This document shows positions 43,420 through 52,343 of a stretch of 64,000 nt of DNA, piece by piece. Each line of letters opens with the position of its first letter. Position 1 is the stretch's first letter. Source of the DNA: an uncultured Prevotellaceae bacterium (GTDB taxonomy: Bacteria > Bacteroidota > Bacteroidia > Bacteroidales > Muribaculaceae); NCBI GenBank assembly GCA_900319525.1, contig ONOU01000014.1, forward strand, positions 1-64,000, written 5' to 3'. The notes under the pieces were generated by a model. It ran no database searches. It was not told the DNA's origin and saw only the letters and a program-made list of their open reading frames with translations. Both the position numbers and the translations under genes were made by a program.

Positions 43420-43581
43420 TGAGTTTTTTTTTAGTTTTTAGTTTTTAGTTTTAAGTTTTAAGTATGATTACCTTTGCCTTGCGTCCTAAAGCCTAAAACC
43501 TTGCGTCTTGATGCCTTGCGTTCTAAGGCCTATCGTTCTAAAGCCTTACGTTCTGATGCCTGATGCCTGGCGTTTTGGAGG
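43420..43581. repeat. 7-bp tract, core variant and 15-bp-period units
   Basis: Heptads TTTTTAG and TTTTAAG (43430-43460), core variant AAGTATGATTACCTTTGCC (43460-43478), then several 15-bp units of the type GCCTTGCGTTCTAAG. Lies between fur and mtgA. Confidence 0.8.
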
Positions 43582-44022
43582 CTAGATAGGGATGTTGCAG
43601 TCGGGGCAGAGGCCCTTGAGGACGTAGTTGATGCTGTGGACCTGGAAGTTGCCGGGCAGGGCGACGAGGGGCACCTGTGTCGTTTGCAGGCAGAAGGTGC
43701 GTCCGCACTTCTCGCAGTTGAAGTGGGCATGCATGTGGTCGATAGCGCCGTCATCCTCACCGCAGTGGCAGTCGGGACTGCACACGGCATACTTGAACAT
43801 GCCCGTACCGTCGTCGATGGCATGAACCAGATGATGGGTCAGGAACAGGGTGATGGTGCGGTAGATTGTCGATTTGTCCACCGTGTCCAACTCGTCCTCA
43901 AGGCTCTGGAGCGAGAACGCGTCGTCATGGGCCATCATGGTGCGCAACAGCAGGATGCGCATCGCCGTGGGCTTCACCTCGTGGGCTTCGAGCCGTTCAA
44001 TGTATTTCGTTTCGTCTTTCAT
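43582..44022 (-). CDS. Fur-family metal-dependent repressor
   Basis: 146 residues from the ATG at 44022. N-terminal winged helix (KPTAMRILLLRTMMAHDDAFSLQSLEDELDTVDKSTIYRTITLFLTHHLVHAI), then HMHAHFNCEKCGRTFC and a C-terminal CPDC, which give two CxxC pairs for structural zinc. Whether it senses iron, zinc or peroxide cannot be told. Its ATG shares a base with the stop of the upstream susD (TGATG), so it is the last gene of the rsmD-susC-susD-fur operon. Confidence 0.88.
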   Translation of the reverse strand: MKDETKYIERLEAHEVKPTAMRILLLRTMMAHDDAFSLQSLEDELDTVDKSTIYRTITLFLTHHLVHAIDDGTGMFKYAVCSPDCHCGEDDGAIDHMHAHFNCEKCGRTFCLQTTQVPLVALPGNFQVHSINYVLKGLCPDCNIPI

Positions 44023-45656
44023 CAATATCCGGGATTTTGGGCACTGCCACTAGCAGTCAAGGTCTCGCCTGGAATGGGGAACACAAGGGTATATCCATTC
44101 ACATCGGCACTCAACTGCGGACGGTCGGTATAACTGCGTGTGAACTGTCCAAAACGTATCAGGTCATTGCGGCGCCATCCCTCCCATGCGAGTTCAAGAA
44201 TCCTCTCTTCCAGCACATTATCAAGCGTGGCCGTGCGGTCACCCATTCCCACACGGGAACGCACCGCATTGAGCAGGCCGTCGGCATCGGCACCTGCCCT
44301 GCCATCACGCAAGAGCGCCTCACACTGCATTAACAGAACGTCGGCATAACGGAACAGCACGATGTCGTTACGGCGCAACTGGCCATCGCTCATGGCCGCC
44401 AAATCGATCTCATACTTGCGCATTCGTGCGCCCGCGGTCTTCTCATAAGCGGTGTTAGACACATCAAGCCTTACCTCCTGCGGGTAATAGACCAGCGGCG
44501 TCCCGTCGTCAAGCGTGACCACTGCGTCGGTCTTGTCATGCAGAACCTCATCATAGTAGTAAGTCCACGGCAATCGACTGTCAGGATTGTCGGTGCCATA
44601 TCCAAACGCTTTCATGGCCTCGACCGTCGCACATGGCCCATTCTCACCGTTCAGGCCCAAAGCCGAGGCATGATTGTAATGCAGGGAACGGAACTGTTGG
44701 GTAAAACGGTTAGAGTAGTTGAAGATATCCATGGGAATCGTAAAAATCAATTCGGGCGACTCCTCATTGTTGATGGTGAAGTTGTCGATAAAAACAGGCG
44801 CTAAAGTAAACCCGAAACTACTGATTTTCTCACAATAGGCAATGACGGCCTGCCATGTGTTCATCGTGGAGCCATCAACAGTCCATGTGAGGGTCGAGCC
44901 GACGGGGTGGGTACTGTCGGTCCAATCGTCATCGGCATACACTTCGGCATTCAGCAAAAGTTTCGCCAGCAGGAACCACGCCACAGGGCGCGTCATGCGG
45001 CCATAGTATTCACCCAGTCGCGGACTGCGGGCAATGGGCAATTCCCACTCCGCATCCTGCAACTCGTCCACAATGTGGCGGAATGCCGTTGAGCGTTCCT
45101 GAAGTTTCAATTCCTGGGCCGTGGGATTGGTGTTTTTGAACAATGGCACGCGCCCATACAGGTCCATGGCATAGAAAAGGAACATCGCCCTCAGTGTCCT
45201 TGCCTCGGCTAGCATAGCAGCGACATCCACATCGGGATTCTTCGCCGCGAATGCGTCGATGCGTTCCAGGGCCCTATTGCACGCAAGCACCTGCTTGAAC
45301 AGATAATTCCACGTGTCGCCCGTGAAATCGACGTTGCCAAACCGATGCAGGAACAGGTTCTGCCAGATGCCTCCGTCATACCAGTCGGCTCCTCGTGTGG
45401 GGATGATGGCCTCGTCGGTCGAGAAGGTGTTCAAGTCCCACACGCCACGAGCGGTGCCCTGCAAGCCTTGAGAGGCAGTGCTGCCTCCAATATTGTTGTA
45501 GATACTTCCCAGAGCATTGAGCCACAACTCATTGACTGTCTTGTAGGCTTCATCGGCGGGAATGCGGTCGGTAGGCTCGTCCTCAAGAAACTTGTTGCAC
45601 GACCCAAGGGCCACTATCGTAGTTACCAGCAGGATATATTTGATAATTCGCTTCAT
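44022..45656 (-). CDS. SusD/RagB-family lipoprotein
   Basis: 544 residues; lipobox ALGSCNKFLEDEPTDRIPADEAYKT, the classical SusD start (Cys20). Later NRALERIDAF, EARTLRAMFLFYAMDLYGRVPLFKNT and the C-terminal WRRNDLIRFGQFTRS are RagB/SusD signatures. A surface lid for the SusC barrel encoded 12 bp upstream. Substrate not evident; association with fur in one operon would fit uptake of a metal complex or peptide as well as a glycan. Confidence 0.93.
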   Translation of the reverse strand: MKRIIKYILLVTTIVALGSCNKFLEDEPTDRIPADEAYKTVNELWLNALGSIYNNIGGSTASQGLQGTARGVWDLNTFSTDEAIIPTRGADWYDGGIWQNLFLHRFGNVDFTGDTWNYLFKQVLACNRALERIDAFAAKNPDVDVAAMLAEARTLRAMFLFYAMDLYGRVPLFKNTNPTAQELKLQERSTAFRHIVDELQDAEWELPIARSPRLGEYYGRMTRPVAWFLLAKLLLNAEVYADDDWTDSTHPVGSTLTWTVDGSTMNTWQAVIAYCEKISSFGFTLAPVFIDNFTINNEESPELIFTIPMDIFNYSNRFTQQFRSLHYNHASALGLNGENGPCATVEAMKAFGYGTDNPDSRLPWTYYYDEVLHDKTDAVVTLDDGTPLVYYPQEVRLDVSNTAYEKTAGARMRKYEIDLAAMSDGQLRRNDIVLFRYADVLLMQCEALLRDGRAGADADGLLNAVRSRVGMGDRTATLDNVLEERILELAWEGWRRNDLIRFGQFTRSYTDRPQLSADVNGYTLVFPIPGETLTASGSAQNPGY

Positions 45657-45668
45657 AGCTGTTTTTTA

Positions 45669-48371
45669 TTAGAACGTGACGGTAACTCCAAGATAATAGG
45701 AACGGGTAACAGGATAGACGTTCTTGTCATCGACACCCAGCGTGCTGCCAGCCGATGAACTGTTGATCATGGGTGTTGACCCTGAATAGCCTGTAATTGT
45801 ACCTAAATCGTTGATGGTAAGCGCCAAGCGCAAACTTGTGATGACGCGTTGCACCTTTTGGCGCAACGGTACATTCCAGCCTAACGTCAAGTAGTCGAAG
45901 TGCACGTAATCACCGCGCTCAAGCCAATAGTCGGTGGCCGTCTGGTCCTTGATATTACGCTCGGGCGCATCGGCCAGGACATTGTAGCCCGGCAAACTGT
46001 TCATGTTCATGTAAGTGAGTGCGGTGCCATTGTAGATCTTATGGCCAAAGGCACCATTGACCTGCAGCGCCACGTCCCATTGCTTATAGCGAAAGTTGAT
46101 GTTACTGCCCAGCAGCACCTTGGGCATCGCTTGTCCGCAGATGCGACGGTCTTTGCCATTGGCGATATCTATGTCGCCCGAGCCGTCCAGATCGGCGATC
46201 TCATACACCTGTGCTCCCGCCCCGTCGCTCTTGAGGCCCGTGCAATGCGGCAGATAGAATACGCCCAACGGCTGTCCCACAATCTGATAGACGATGTGGT
46301 TATTTCCACCGTGAAATCCCGCTCCGTTGAGGTTGACCATGTCCACCTCACCTGGGGCTTCCAGCCAGTAGTCATTATAGTAACCGCTCAGCGACAGCAA
46401 CTTATTGTACTGGTAGGCAATATTGGCATTGAGGTTCAGTTCCATGTCACGCGTGTTCAACGGCGTCACACCCAAGGCCAGCTCGACACCACTGTTGCGC
46501 ATCGAACCCAAGTTGTCGAGCAACTTGTTGTAAACAAATGGCGGCACGCCCACATTATACAGATAGAGCATGTCGGTCGTCTTAGACGTGTAGAAGTCGA
46601 GTGAAGCGATGATGTGGTTGCCCAGGAATGCGGCACTCACACCCGTATTGAAGCTGCGTTTCACTTCCCACTTGAGATCGGGATTGGCGTTGCGCAACTC
46701 GTCAAAAGTGACGACGAGGCGCTCTCCCACTGGCGCGATGCCTGCCGGAGAGAGCAGATTGTGCGTCATATAACTGTCCACACCGCCCAGGTTGCCGGCT
46801 AAACCGTAGCCGATGTTCCACTTCAGGTCATCCAACCATTGGCAACTGTTCAGGAAGGCCTCGTTGCCCAAGTTCCATGAAGCTGAAACCGAGGGGAAAA
46901 ATCCCCACTTATTATTGCTGCTGAATTTACTCGTGCCGTCGGCTCGCGCCGTCACCGTCAGCGAATAACGGCTATCATAGTCATAGGTAATCCTGGCCAT
47001 GAACGAGGCCAGTGACGGGGCGTTGCGGTAACTGCCCGTGCCATCCCACAGGGTCACCGCCCCCGACTGGATGGCATCGATACCGATAGCATTGGTCGAA
47101 AAACCTGTTGTGGTGGTATAAAAACCGGTATGGATGTCTTGCTCAACCTCGGCCAGTCCCATCATGTTGAGATGGTGTTTGTCCAGGGTTTTATCCCATG
47201 TGGTCGTTGCCATTCCCAGCCACGACTCGGTCTTGTCGCTGCTGCGATAACCCCTGCCTCCGCTCCAAATACTGGTAGGCAGGAACTGGGCTGATTCCAC
47301 CTCGTTGTGGCTATAGGCGCCGAACAAAGCCAACGTCCACTCCTTAGAAAGGCGGAACGTGAGCTTGGCATGAGTGCTCAGGTGGGTCGTCTTGTCGTGT
47401 GTGCGGCTATCCATGAGGGCCAGCGGGTGATTGATCTGGTTGGCGTCAGTAAAACCATCCCAGCCACCGCTGGCGTTGCGCGATGTCCCGAAGGTGGGAT
47501 TGAACGCTTGGGCCGAATAGAAAGTCTTCTGCACGTCATACACGGCAGTTTGGTTCTTCTGCACGTTTCCAAACATCCCCACTTCGATGGTCAGCAGGTC
47601 ACCGAACATCCGTTGGTGCATGTTCATGTTGCTGGTCAGGTTGTTCAATTTGTCGTGCAGGATAACGCCGGCATGATCCATGTAACCCAGAGAGACTCGA
47701 TAACCCGAACGGTCGCCGCCACCCATGAAGGCAACGTGATGGTCCTGCAGAAATGCGGTCTGCTCGATAGCCTCCTGCCAGTTGGTACTGTAGCCCTTAT
47801 TGATAGGCACAAGGCCCATGGCACGCACTGCGCCAACGTAGCCATTGGCATCTAACATCTTCAGGTTTTTAGTCACATGAGATAATCCGATGCTGCCGTT
47901 ATAGGTGACTGTGGTTCGGTGGGCCGACCCTTTCTTGGTGGTCACCTCGATGACGCCCGAGGCGCCACGGGAGCCATATTGGGCAGTCTCACTGGCATCC
48001 TTCAACACGGTGAAGCTCTCAATGTCCGACGGATATATCGACGACAGGGTGCTCAGGTCACCAAACACGCCATCGATGATGATCAACGGGTCGTTGCCGC
48101 CCGTGACTGAAGTCGTGCCGCGCACACGCACCGCGTTCATCGCAGCGGCGCCGTTGTTGCTTTTCTGGATTGTCACACCGGCAACACGGCCGTTAATGGC
48201 TTCCAGCGGATTTGTCACTTGACGCTGGCTCACCTGGTCGGCAGTGACGACATCTTGCGAAGCATAGCGAGATGTCGTATCGGCCGGAATTGTTAGCTGG
48301 GCCGATACGGACTGCGCCAAAACAGCCAACGCCACAGCCATGACCATGCGCAAGGATTGTAATCTATTCAT
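45669..48371 (-). CDS. SusC/RagA-family transporter without N-terminal CarboxypepD domain
   Basis: 900 residues from the ATG at 48371 (MNRLQSLRMVMAVALAVLAQSVSAQ). After the signal peptide there is only about 20 residues before the plug (VVTADQVSQRQVTNPLEAINGRVAGVTIQKSNNGAAAMNAVRVRGTTSVTGGNDPLIIIDGVFGD), so the usual CarboxypepD_reg domain is missing. The barrel follows and ends VTF. The start lies inside the end of rsmD (8-bp overlap); a longer upstream frame is antisense-like and unlikely. TonB-dependent import through the outer membrane. Confidence 0.93.
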   Translation of the reverse strand: MNRLQSLRMVMAVALAVLAQSVSAQLTIPADTTSRYASQDVVTADQVSQRQVTNPLEAINGRVAGVTIQKSNNGAAAMNAVRVRGTTSVTGGNDPLIIIDGVFGDLSTLSSIYPSDIESFTVLKDASETAQYGSRGASGVIEVTTKKGSAHRTTVTYNGSIGLSHVTKNLKMLDANGYVGAVRAMGLVPINKGYSTNWQEAIEQTAFLQDHHVAFMGGGDRSGYRVSLGYMDHAGVILHDKLNNLTSNMNMHQRMFGDLLTIEVGMFGNVQKNQTAVYDVQKTFYSAQAFNPTFGTSRNASGGWDGFTDANQINHPLALMDSRTHDKTTHLSTHAKLTFRLSKEWTLALFGAYSHNEVESAQFLPTSIWSGGRGYRSSDKTESWLGMATTTWDKTLDKHHLNMMGLAEVEQDIHTGFYTTTTGFSTNAIGIDAIQSGAVTLWDGTGSYRNAPSLASFMARITYDYDSRYSLTVTARADGTSKFSSNNKWGFFPSVSASWNLGNEAFLNSCQWLDDLKWNIGYGLAGNLGGVDSYMTHNLLSPAGIAPVGERLVVTFDELRNANPDLKWEVKRSFNTGVSAAFLGNHIIASLDFYTSKTTDMLYLYNVGVPPFVYNKLLDNLGSMRNSGVELALGVTPLNTRDMELNLNANIAYQYNKLLSLSGYYNDYWLEAPGEVDMVNLNGAGFHGGNNHIVYQIVGQPLGVFYLPHCTGLKSDGAGAQVYEIADLDGSGDIDIANGKDRRICGQAMPKVLLGSNINFRYKQWDVALQVNGAFGHKIYNGTALTYMNMNSLPGYNVLADAPERNIKDQTATDYWLERGDYVHFDYLTLGWNVPLRQKVQRVITSLRLALTINDLGTITGYSGSTPMINSSSAGSTLGVDDKNVYPVTRSYYLGVTVTF

Positions 48372-48921
48372 TATCGTCACGGGAGTTGTTGATTTCAAAC
48401 AACGAGAAATTGACCTTGCCATAGACGCGCTGCTGGGCGAAGTGGGGCAAAGCGCTGAAGTCGTGCTCGCGCGGGTGCTCCATGATGAAGAGCGTGCCGT
48501 CGTGCACCAGTGGCGAGTCGAGCACCAGCCGGGGAACGTCGGCAAAGCGCGGCATGTCGTAGGGCGGGTCGGCAAAGATCACGTCATACGACTGGCGGCA
48601 CGAGGACACAAACTTGAACACGTCGCCACGCACGAGCGTCAGGTTGGGGTCGCCCAGCTGCCCTTGCACTCGCTTGATGAAATCGGCCTGTACACGGGCT
48701 TTCTCGACAGCGGTGACATGGGCTGCCCCGCGCGAGAGGAATTCAAAACTCATCGCTCCCGTGCCGGCAAACAGGTCGAGCACTGTCAGACCCTCCAAGT
48801 CGATAACGCCAGCCAGGACATTGAACAGGTTCTCACGCGCCATGTCGGTAGTGGGACGGGCGGTGATGCTGGTGGGCACGTCAAAGCGGCGACGGCCATA
48901 TTTTCCACTGATGATTCTCAT
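48364..48921 (-). CDS. rsmD: 16S rRNA (guanine966-N2)-methyltransferase RsmD
   Basis: 185 residues. MRIISGKYGRRRFDVP start, TARPTTDMARENLFNVL, SAM-binding VLDLFAGTGAMSFEFLSRGA and the catalytic DVIFADPPYD are diagnostic for RsmD. It methylates 16S rRNA in the 30S assembly pathway. It overlaps DUF3822 upstream by ATGA and the susC start downstream by 8 bp, an unusual setting for a susC/susD pair. Confidence 0.93.
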   Translation of the reverse strand: MRIISGKYGRRRFDVPTSITARPTTDMARENLFNVLAGVIDLEGLTVLDLFAGTGAMSFEFLSRGAAHVTAVEKARVQADFIKRVQGQLGDPNLTLVRGDVFKFVSSCRQSYDVIFADPPYDMPRFADVPRLVLDSPLVHDGTLFIMEHPREHDFSALPHFAQQRVYGKVNFSLFEINNSRDDNE

Positions 48922-49721
48922 AGGGCAAGCAATATCAGTTCTAGCGGAGCCTGCATCGCGTTGCGGCCCAGCTGCATCGCGGCAGCGGGATAGACGGCAG
49001 GCATCACATATTTCACAAATTCACGCAGCATGGGCGTCATGGCGGCACGCATCGGGCCGTCACCGGTGAGCTGCAGCTCGTCGGTGAGCTGATCCAGGCC
49101 GTGGGAGCGCCAGGCGTTCAGGGCATAGTAGGTGGCGTCCTGGGCATTGGTGAACCGGTAGCTGTTGGCACACTGCAAGGCGCCCTGGCGATAGATGGCC
49201 AGGTCCATGCTCTCGGCTTTCAGGTTGAGGAACATGCGCGAGACGTCATCGCTGCGGTTCAGGCCCTTGAAGTGCTCACACATGGGGTGCAGGTGATGAT
49301 ACAGCTCGGGATAGTTGAGCGTGCGGCCCAAGAAGGCCTGCATCCCGCGCGGCATCAGGTAAGCGATCTTGACGCCGTTAAGCGGCAGCTGGCACACTGC
49401 GGGGTCCCCGTCATCGTGGGGAAAGGCCGCCAGCAACAGGCGGGCGCAGTCGTCGTCATGGGTGTCACCGGGCAGGATCACGAAGTGGGGGGAGCGCACC
49501 ACCACCCTCACCCGCTTGTACTCGGCCAGCAGCCGCGGCGTGTCATAGAAGGCGTCTTCCAGGGCCCGTAACGTGTCGTCGGTCCTCGAGACATGGCCCA
49601 TGAGCAGCGATCCGGCCACCGCTGGCGTGTACAGGATGTAATCCACGCGCCGGTCGTCGATGGCGACGAGCAGCTCCCATGCTTCGGGATGCTGTATGTC
49701 GGTTTCTTGTTTTTTCTCCAT
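48918..49721 (-). CDS. DUF3822 family protein
   Basis: 267 residues from the ATG at 49721 (MEKKQETDIQHPEAWELLVAIDD). The layout with two similar halves (DYILYTPAVAGSLLMGHVSRTDDTLRALEDAFYDTPRLLAEYKRV and DLAIYRQGALQCANSYRFTNAQDATYYALNAW) fits DUF3822, which has an actin-like ATPase fold without clear activity. In Bacteroidales it regularly precedes rsmD, as here. First gene of a five-gene overlapping operon. -7 box at 49730-49737. Confidence 0.85.
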   Translation of the reverse strand: MEKKQETDIQHPEAWELLVAIDDRRVDYILYTPAVAGSLLMGHVSRTDDTLRALEDAFYDTPRLLAEYKRVRVVVRSPHFVILPGDTHDDDCARLLLAAFPHDDGDPAVCQLPLNGVKIAYLMPRGMQAFLGRTLNYPELYHHLHPMCEHFKGLNRSDDVSRMFLNLKAESMDLAIYRQGALQCANSYRFTNAQDATYYALNAWRSHGLDQLTDELQLTGDGPMRAAMTPMLREFVKYVMPAVYPAAAMQLGRNAMQAPLELILLAL

Positions 49722-49729
49722 ATATCCTG

Positions 49730-49737
49730 CAAAATTA
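49730..49737 (-). promoter_or_regulatory. -7 box of the DUF3822-rsmD-susC-susD-fur operon
   Basis: CAAAATTA on plus reads TAATTTTG on minus, 8 bp before the ATG, implying a very short leader. Confidence 0.5.
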
Positions 49738-49868
49738 GTGCAAGCCGAGCGAAATGCCAAATATTTTTGAGCATTTCCGAAGCGCTGCCTAATTTATCTA
49801 AAATTACAAAAAACTGCCCATCTGCCCTAAAATACGTCTTTTTTTTCATCCTTATCAATTATTCTGCC

Positions 49869-49876
49869 TATATTTG
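49869..49876 (+). promoter_or_regulatory. -7 box of the lipoprotein pair
   Basis: TATATTTG matches TAnnTTTG and lies 33 bp before the ATG at 49910. Confidence 0.5.
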
Positions 49877-49909
49877 CGCCAATTTAGAATCGTTTCCTTA
49901 GTTAGTATT

Positions 49910-50956
49910 ATGAAATCCTGCTTTATCAGTTTCACCATCATACTCGCCACCCTGCTCGCCGCCTGCTCGGGTGGCGGCAAGGCAGCAGGCAGCCAGTTCG
50001 GGTTCATGGACAGCGTGGGCATCTCCATCGATAAGGACTTGCTGCTGGGCGACACCCTCACCCTACCCGACATCTATTGCAGTGACCCCTCACAACGGGA
50101 TGCCAGCATCCAGGGCAAGCGCATAAACCACGACCAGTACCTGGCCCTTATCGTGCCCGCGGGCGACGTGTTCCATGACGAGATGGGCAACTGGCGGCTG
50201 CTGGGAGTGCGGGACATGGGAGACGGCATCACGCTGGCGGCATACTATGACGGCAGCGGACTGGGTTACAGCGTGGACCTGATCACCTATGACCGCCAGG
50301 GACACGCGCTCGACGCCATCAATGCGCGCGAGCTGCACCTGCTGTGGCGCTGCGACCCCTCCAATATCCAGGACAACAGCGTTTTCACGCTCGACGGTTT
50401 CCTGACCTTTGACGCTGCTGGCAAGATGACACTGCACCGCACCATGGGCATGTGCATGATGGACTTTGAAGACGACCTCAAGGGTGATCCCCAGTGGCAG
50501 CAACAATGGGAGCAGACTTACGTCATCGATGCCAAGGGGCAGTTTGTCCTGCAAGGACAGCAAGTGGTCAAGCAGCAGGGACAGGTCGATAACTATGCGG
50601 CCATGGATTTCAGGACTTGGGACATGCTGGTGTGCTCGCTCCATGACCCCGCCATCATGGACACCTGGAATGAATACTGCAACGTGGTCGAGAGCAGCTA
50701 TGACCCTGAGTATGAATACAGCCCGTTCCCGCTCGACGTGAACGAGCTCTACAGGATGAACCCGCAGCGGTTTCTCTCGTGGCTCTCCATGCCTGCCAAC
50801 AGGAATTGCCGGCTGTTGAAGTACTTCAAGTTGAGGAAAAAGGACCATCCCGCCATGCTCAGTGAGATTGCCAGCATCGCCGATGCCGACGCCCGCCAGT
50901 GGCTCACGGCGCTGGTAGGCTCCTGGGACGACAAGCCTCTGACCAAACACCTATAA
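49910..50956 (+). CDS. Lipoprotein, unknown, member of a local paralogue family
   Basis: 348 residues from the ATG at 49910 (MKSCFISFTIILATLLAACSGG; Cys19). The mature part has a section on appraising a value (LLGVRDMGDGITLAAYYDGSGLGYSVDLITYDRQGHALDAINARELHLLWR) that resembles parts of 50961-51665 and 60222-61205, so these three form a paralogue family. No recognised domain. The last 60 residues are helical. It is followed 4 bp later by a paralogue, so the two are one operon. Probably anchored in a membrane facing the periplasm or surface. Confidence 0.7.
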   Translation: MKSCFISFTIILATLLAACSGGGKAAGSQFGFMDSVGISIDKDLLLGDTLTLPDIYCSDPSQRDASIQGKRINHDQYLALIVPAGDVFHDEMGNWRLLGVRDMGDGITLAAYYDGSGLGYSVDLITYDRQGHALDAINARELHLLWRCDPSNIQDNSVFTLDGFLTFDAAGKMTLHRTMGMCMMDFEDDLKGDPQWQQQWEQTYVIDAKGQFVLQGQQVVKQQGQVDNYAAMDFRTWDMLVCSLHDPAIMDTWNEYCNVVESSYDPEYEYSPFPLDVNELYRMNPQRFLSWLSMPANRNCRLLKYFKLRKKDHPAMLSEIASIADADARQWLTALVGSWDDKPLTKHL

Positions 50957-50960
50957 GCAA

Positions 50961-51665
50961 ATGAAAACAATCCTAACCCTCACTGCCACACTCTTGATCA
51001 TGGCCTGCAGCAACATCCACACCAATAGCCAGATCAGTACCCTGCCCGACACCCTGCAAGTGGGGCACAGCATTCTGAGCCGTGACACGGCACAAGCCGC
51101 TTCATTCCCGGTTCTCACGGCCGCGCAATGCCGTGAACTCGCCGCACAAACAGGCCTCGTCGTGCCCGACAGTTCACGTCTGATCGGCATGCGCCCTTTC
51201 AATGACGAAATCACGATAGCCGCCTACCAGATACCCACAGGCGAGAATCCCAACCAGTTCAAGGTCTGTCTGGTGGCCCATGTGGGCAACGCCGCCGATG
51301 TCAGCAAGGGACACCTGGGCCGTGACGTTCATTTCTGGGACTTTCTCGACCTGGGCGAGTTCCACACCTGCGAGTATCAAGGCCAGCCACGCTTTGGCGG
51401 CAACCGCTACTATACCACCGACGCCGAGTTGCGCTTCGACGGCAATGACCGCTTTACCGTTCACCGTGTGATGACCCTCACCAGCCTCTACCTCAAGGAC
51501 CACCGCTTGACCGAGCTGTGGCGCGTCGAGTGGGACAGCCACTACGGCATCAGCGAGGAGGGCCGTTTCTACTTCATCGACCAACAGGAAACCCTGCGCA
51601 CTCCTGCCGACCTCATCGACCCCGTCATCGAGCAATACCAATCCCGCGACCACCAGACCAACTAA
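50961..51665 (+). CDS. Lipoprotein, unknown, paralogue of the upstream gene
   Basis: 234 residues; lipobox LLIMACSNI (Cys16). The core (RPFNDEITIAAYQIPTGENPNQFKVCLVAHVGNAADVSKGHLGRDVHFWDFLDLGEFHTCEY) has the same order of strands as the middle of 49910-50956, followed by AELRFDGNDRFTVHRVMTL comparable with the upstream FLTFDAAGKMTLHRTMGM. Lacks the helical C-terminal extension of the upstream protein. Function unknown. Confidence 0.7.
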   Translation: MKTILTLTATLLIMACSNIHTNSQISTLPDTLQVGHSILSRDTAQAASFPVLTAAQCRELAAQTGLVVPDSSRLIGMRPFNDEITIAAYQIPTGENPNQFKVCLVAHVGNAADVSKGHLGRDVHFWDFLDLGEFHTCEYQGQPRFGGNRYYTTDAELRFDGNDRFTVHRVMTLTSLYLKDHRLTELWRVEWDSHYGISEEGRFYFIDQQETLRTPADLIDPVIEQYQSRDHQTN

Positions 51666-51684
51666 ATAACAATCCCAAGAGGCC

Positions 51685-52335
51685 ATGTTACTCAACCATA
51701 TAGCATTGATGATTCTCGCCGTTATTGGTTTTTGGGGCGAAGAGCGCTCAGCACAGTTTGTAGAGGGGCAGTTTCTTTACAGCAACTGGGATTCTCCATG
51801 GGTCACCCTGGACAGTTGCATCGACCGCAATGTCGAGCATCTTGTCATCCCAGAGGGCATAAACCATAATGGCCGATATTATCCCATCGCTGAGATTGGT
51901 CACGATGCCTTGCGAAGCATGTACAGCCTCACTGACGTGACTATTGGAAAGGGTTGCAGTTTTATGAAGGGAGCTTTCAAGGATTGTCCCAGACTCAGCG
52001 TGATCAAAATCAATGACACCGTTCCACCAGTCATCGGCCAGCACCCTTTCTATGGAGGCGAATTGACTGACGTGTTTGAGCCTTACCACCTCGAGGGCAC
52101 CATCATTGTCGTCCCACCAGGGGCAGAAGAAATCTACCGCAATGCACCGGGATGGTGTGAATTCAAGTATATCCAGTCCACATGGCCCACCCCTGAGGAA
52201 TACCATCTTGATGCACTGGATGTGCGCATCAATACCATCGAGCAAGAGCTCGAGCTTGCTAAAAGCACTGTCGAGCGACTGCAACAAGAGCTCGATGCCC
52301 TGCGCCAATTCCGGGAAGTGAAGGCAAATAATTAG
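51685..52335 (+). CDS. Small BspA/LRR-like protein with coiled-coil tail
   Basis: 216 residues. A hydrophobic N-terminus (LLNHIALMILAVIGFW) is a possible signal or anchor. Residues 30-150 resemble LRR_5 repeats (EHLVIPEGINHNGRYYPIAEIGHDALRSMYSLTDVTIGKG and the closing GTIIVVPPGAEEIYRNAPGW seen in BspA-type ends). Residues 170-215 (INTIEQELELAKSTVERLQQELDALRQF) are a coiled coil. No dockerin. Third gene after the lipoprotein pair, 19 bp downstream. Confidence 0.65.
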   Translation: MLLNHIALMILAVIGFWGEERSAQFVEGQFLYSNWDSPWVTLDSCIDRNVEHLVIPEGINHNGRYYPIAEIGHDALRSMYSLTDVTIGKGCSFMKGAFKDCPRLSVIKINDTVPPVIGQHPFYGGELTDVFEPYHLEGTIIVVPPGAEEIYRNAPGWCEFKYIQSTWPTPEEYHLDALDVRINTIEQELELAKSTVERLQQELDALRQFREVKANN

Positions 52336-52343
52336 GGTACATG

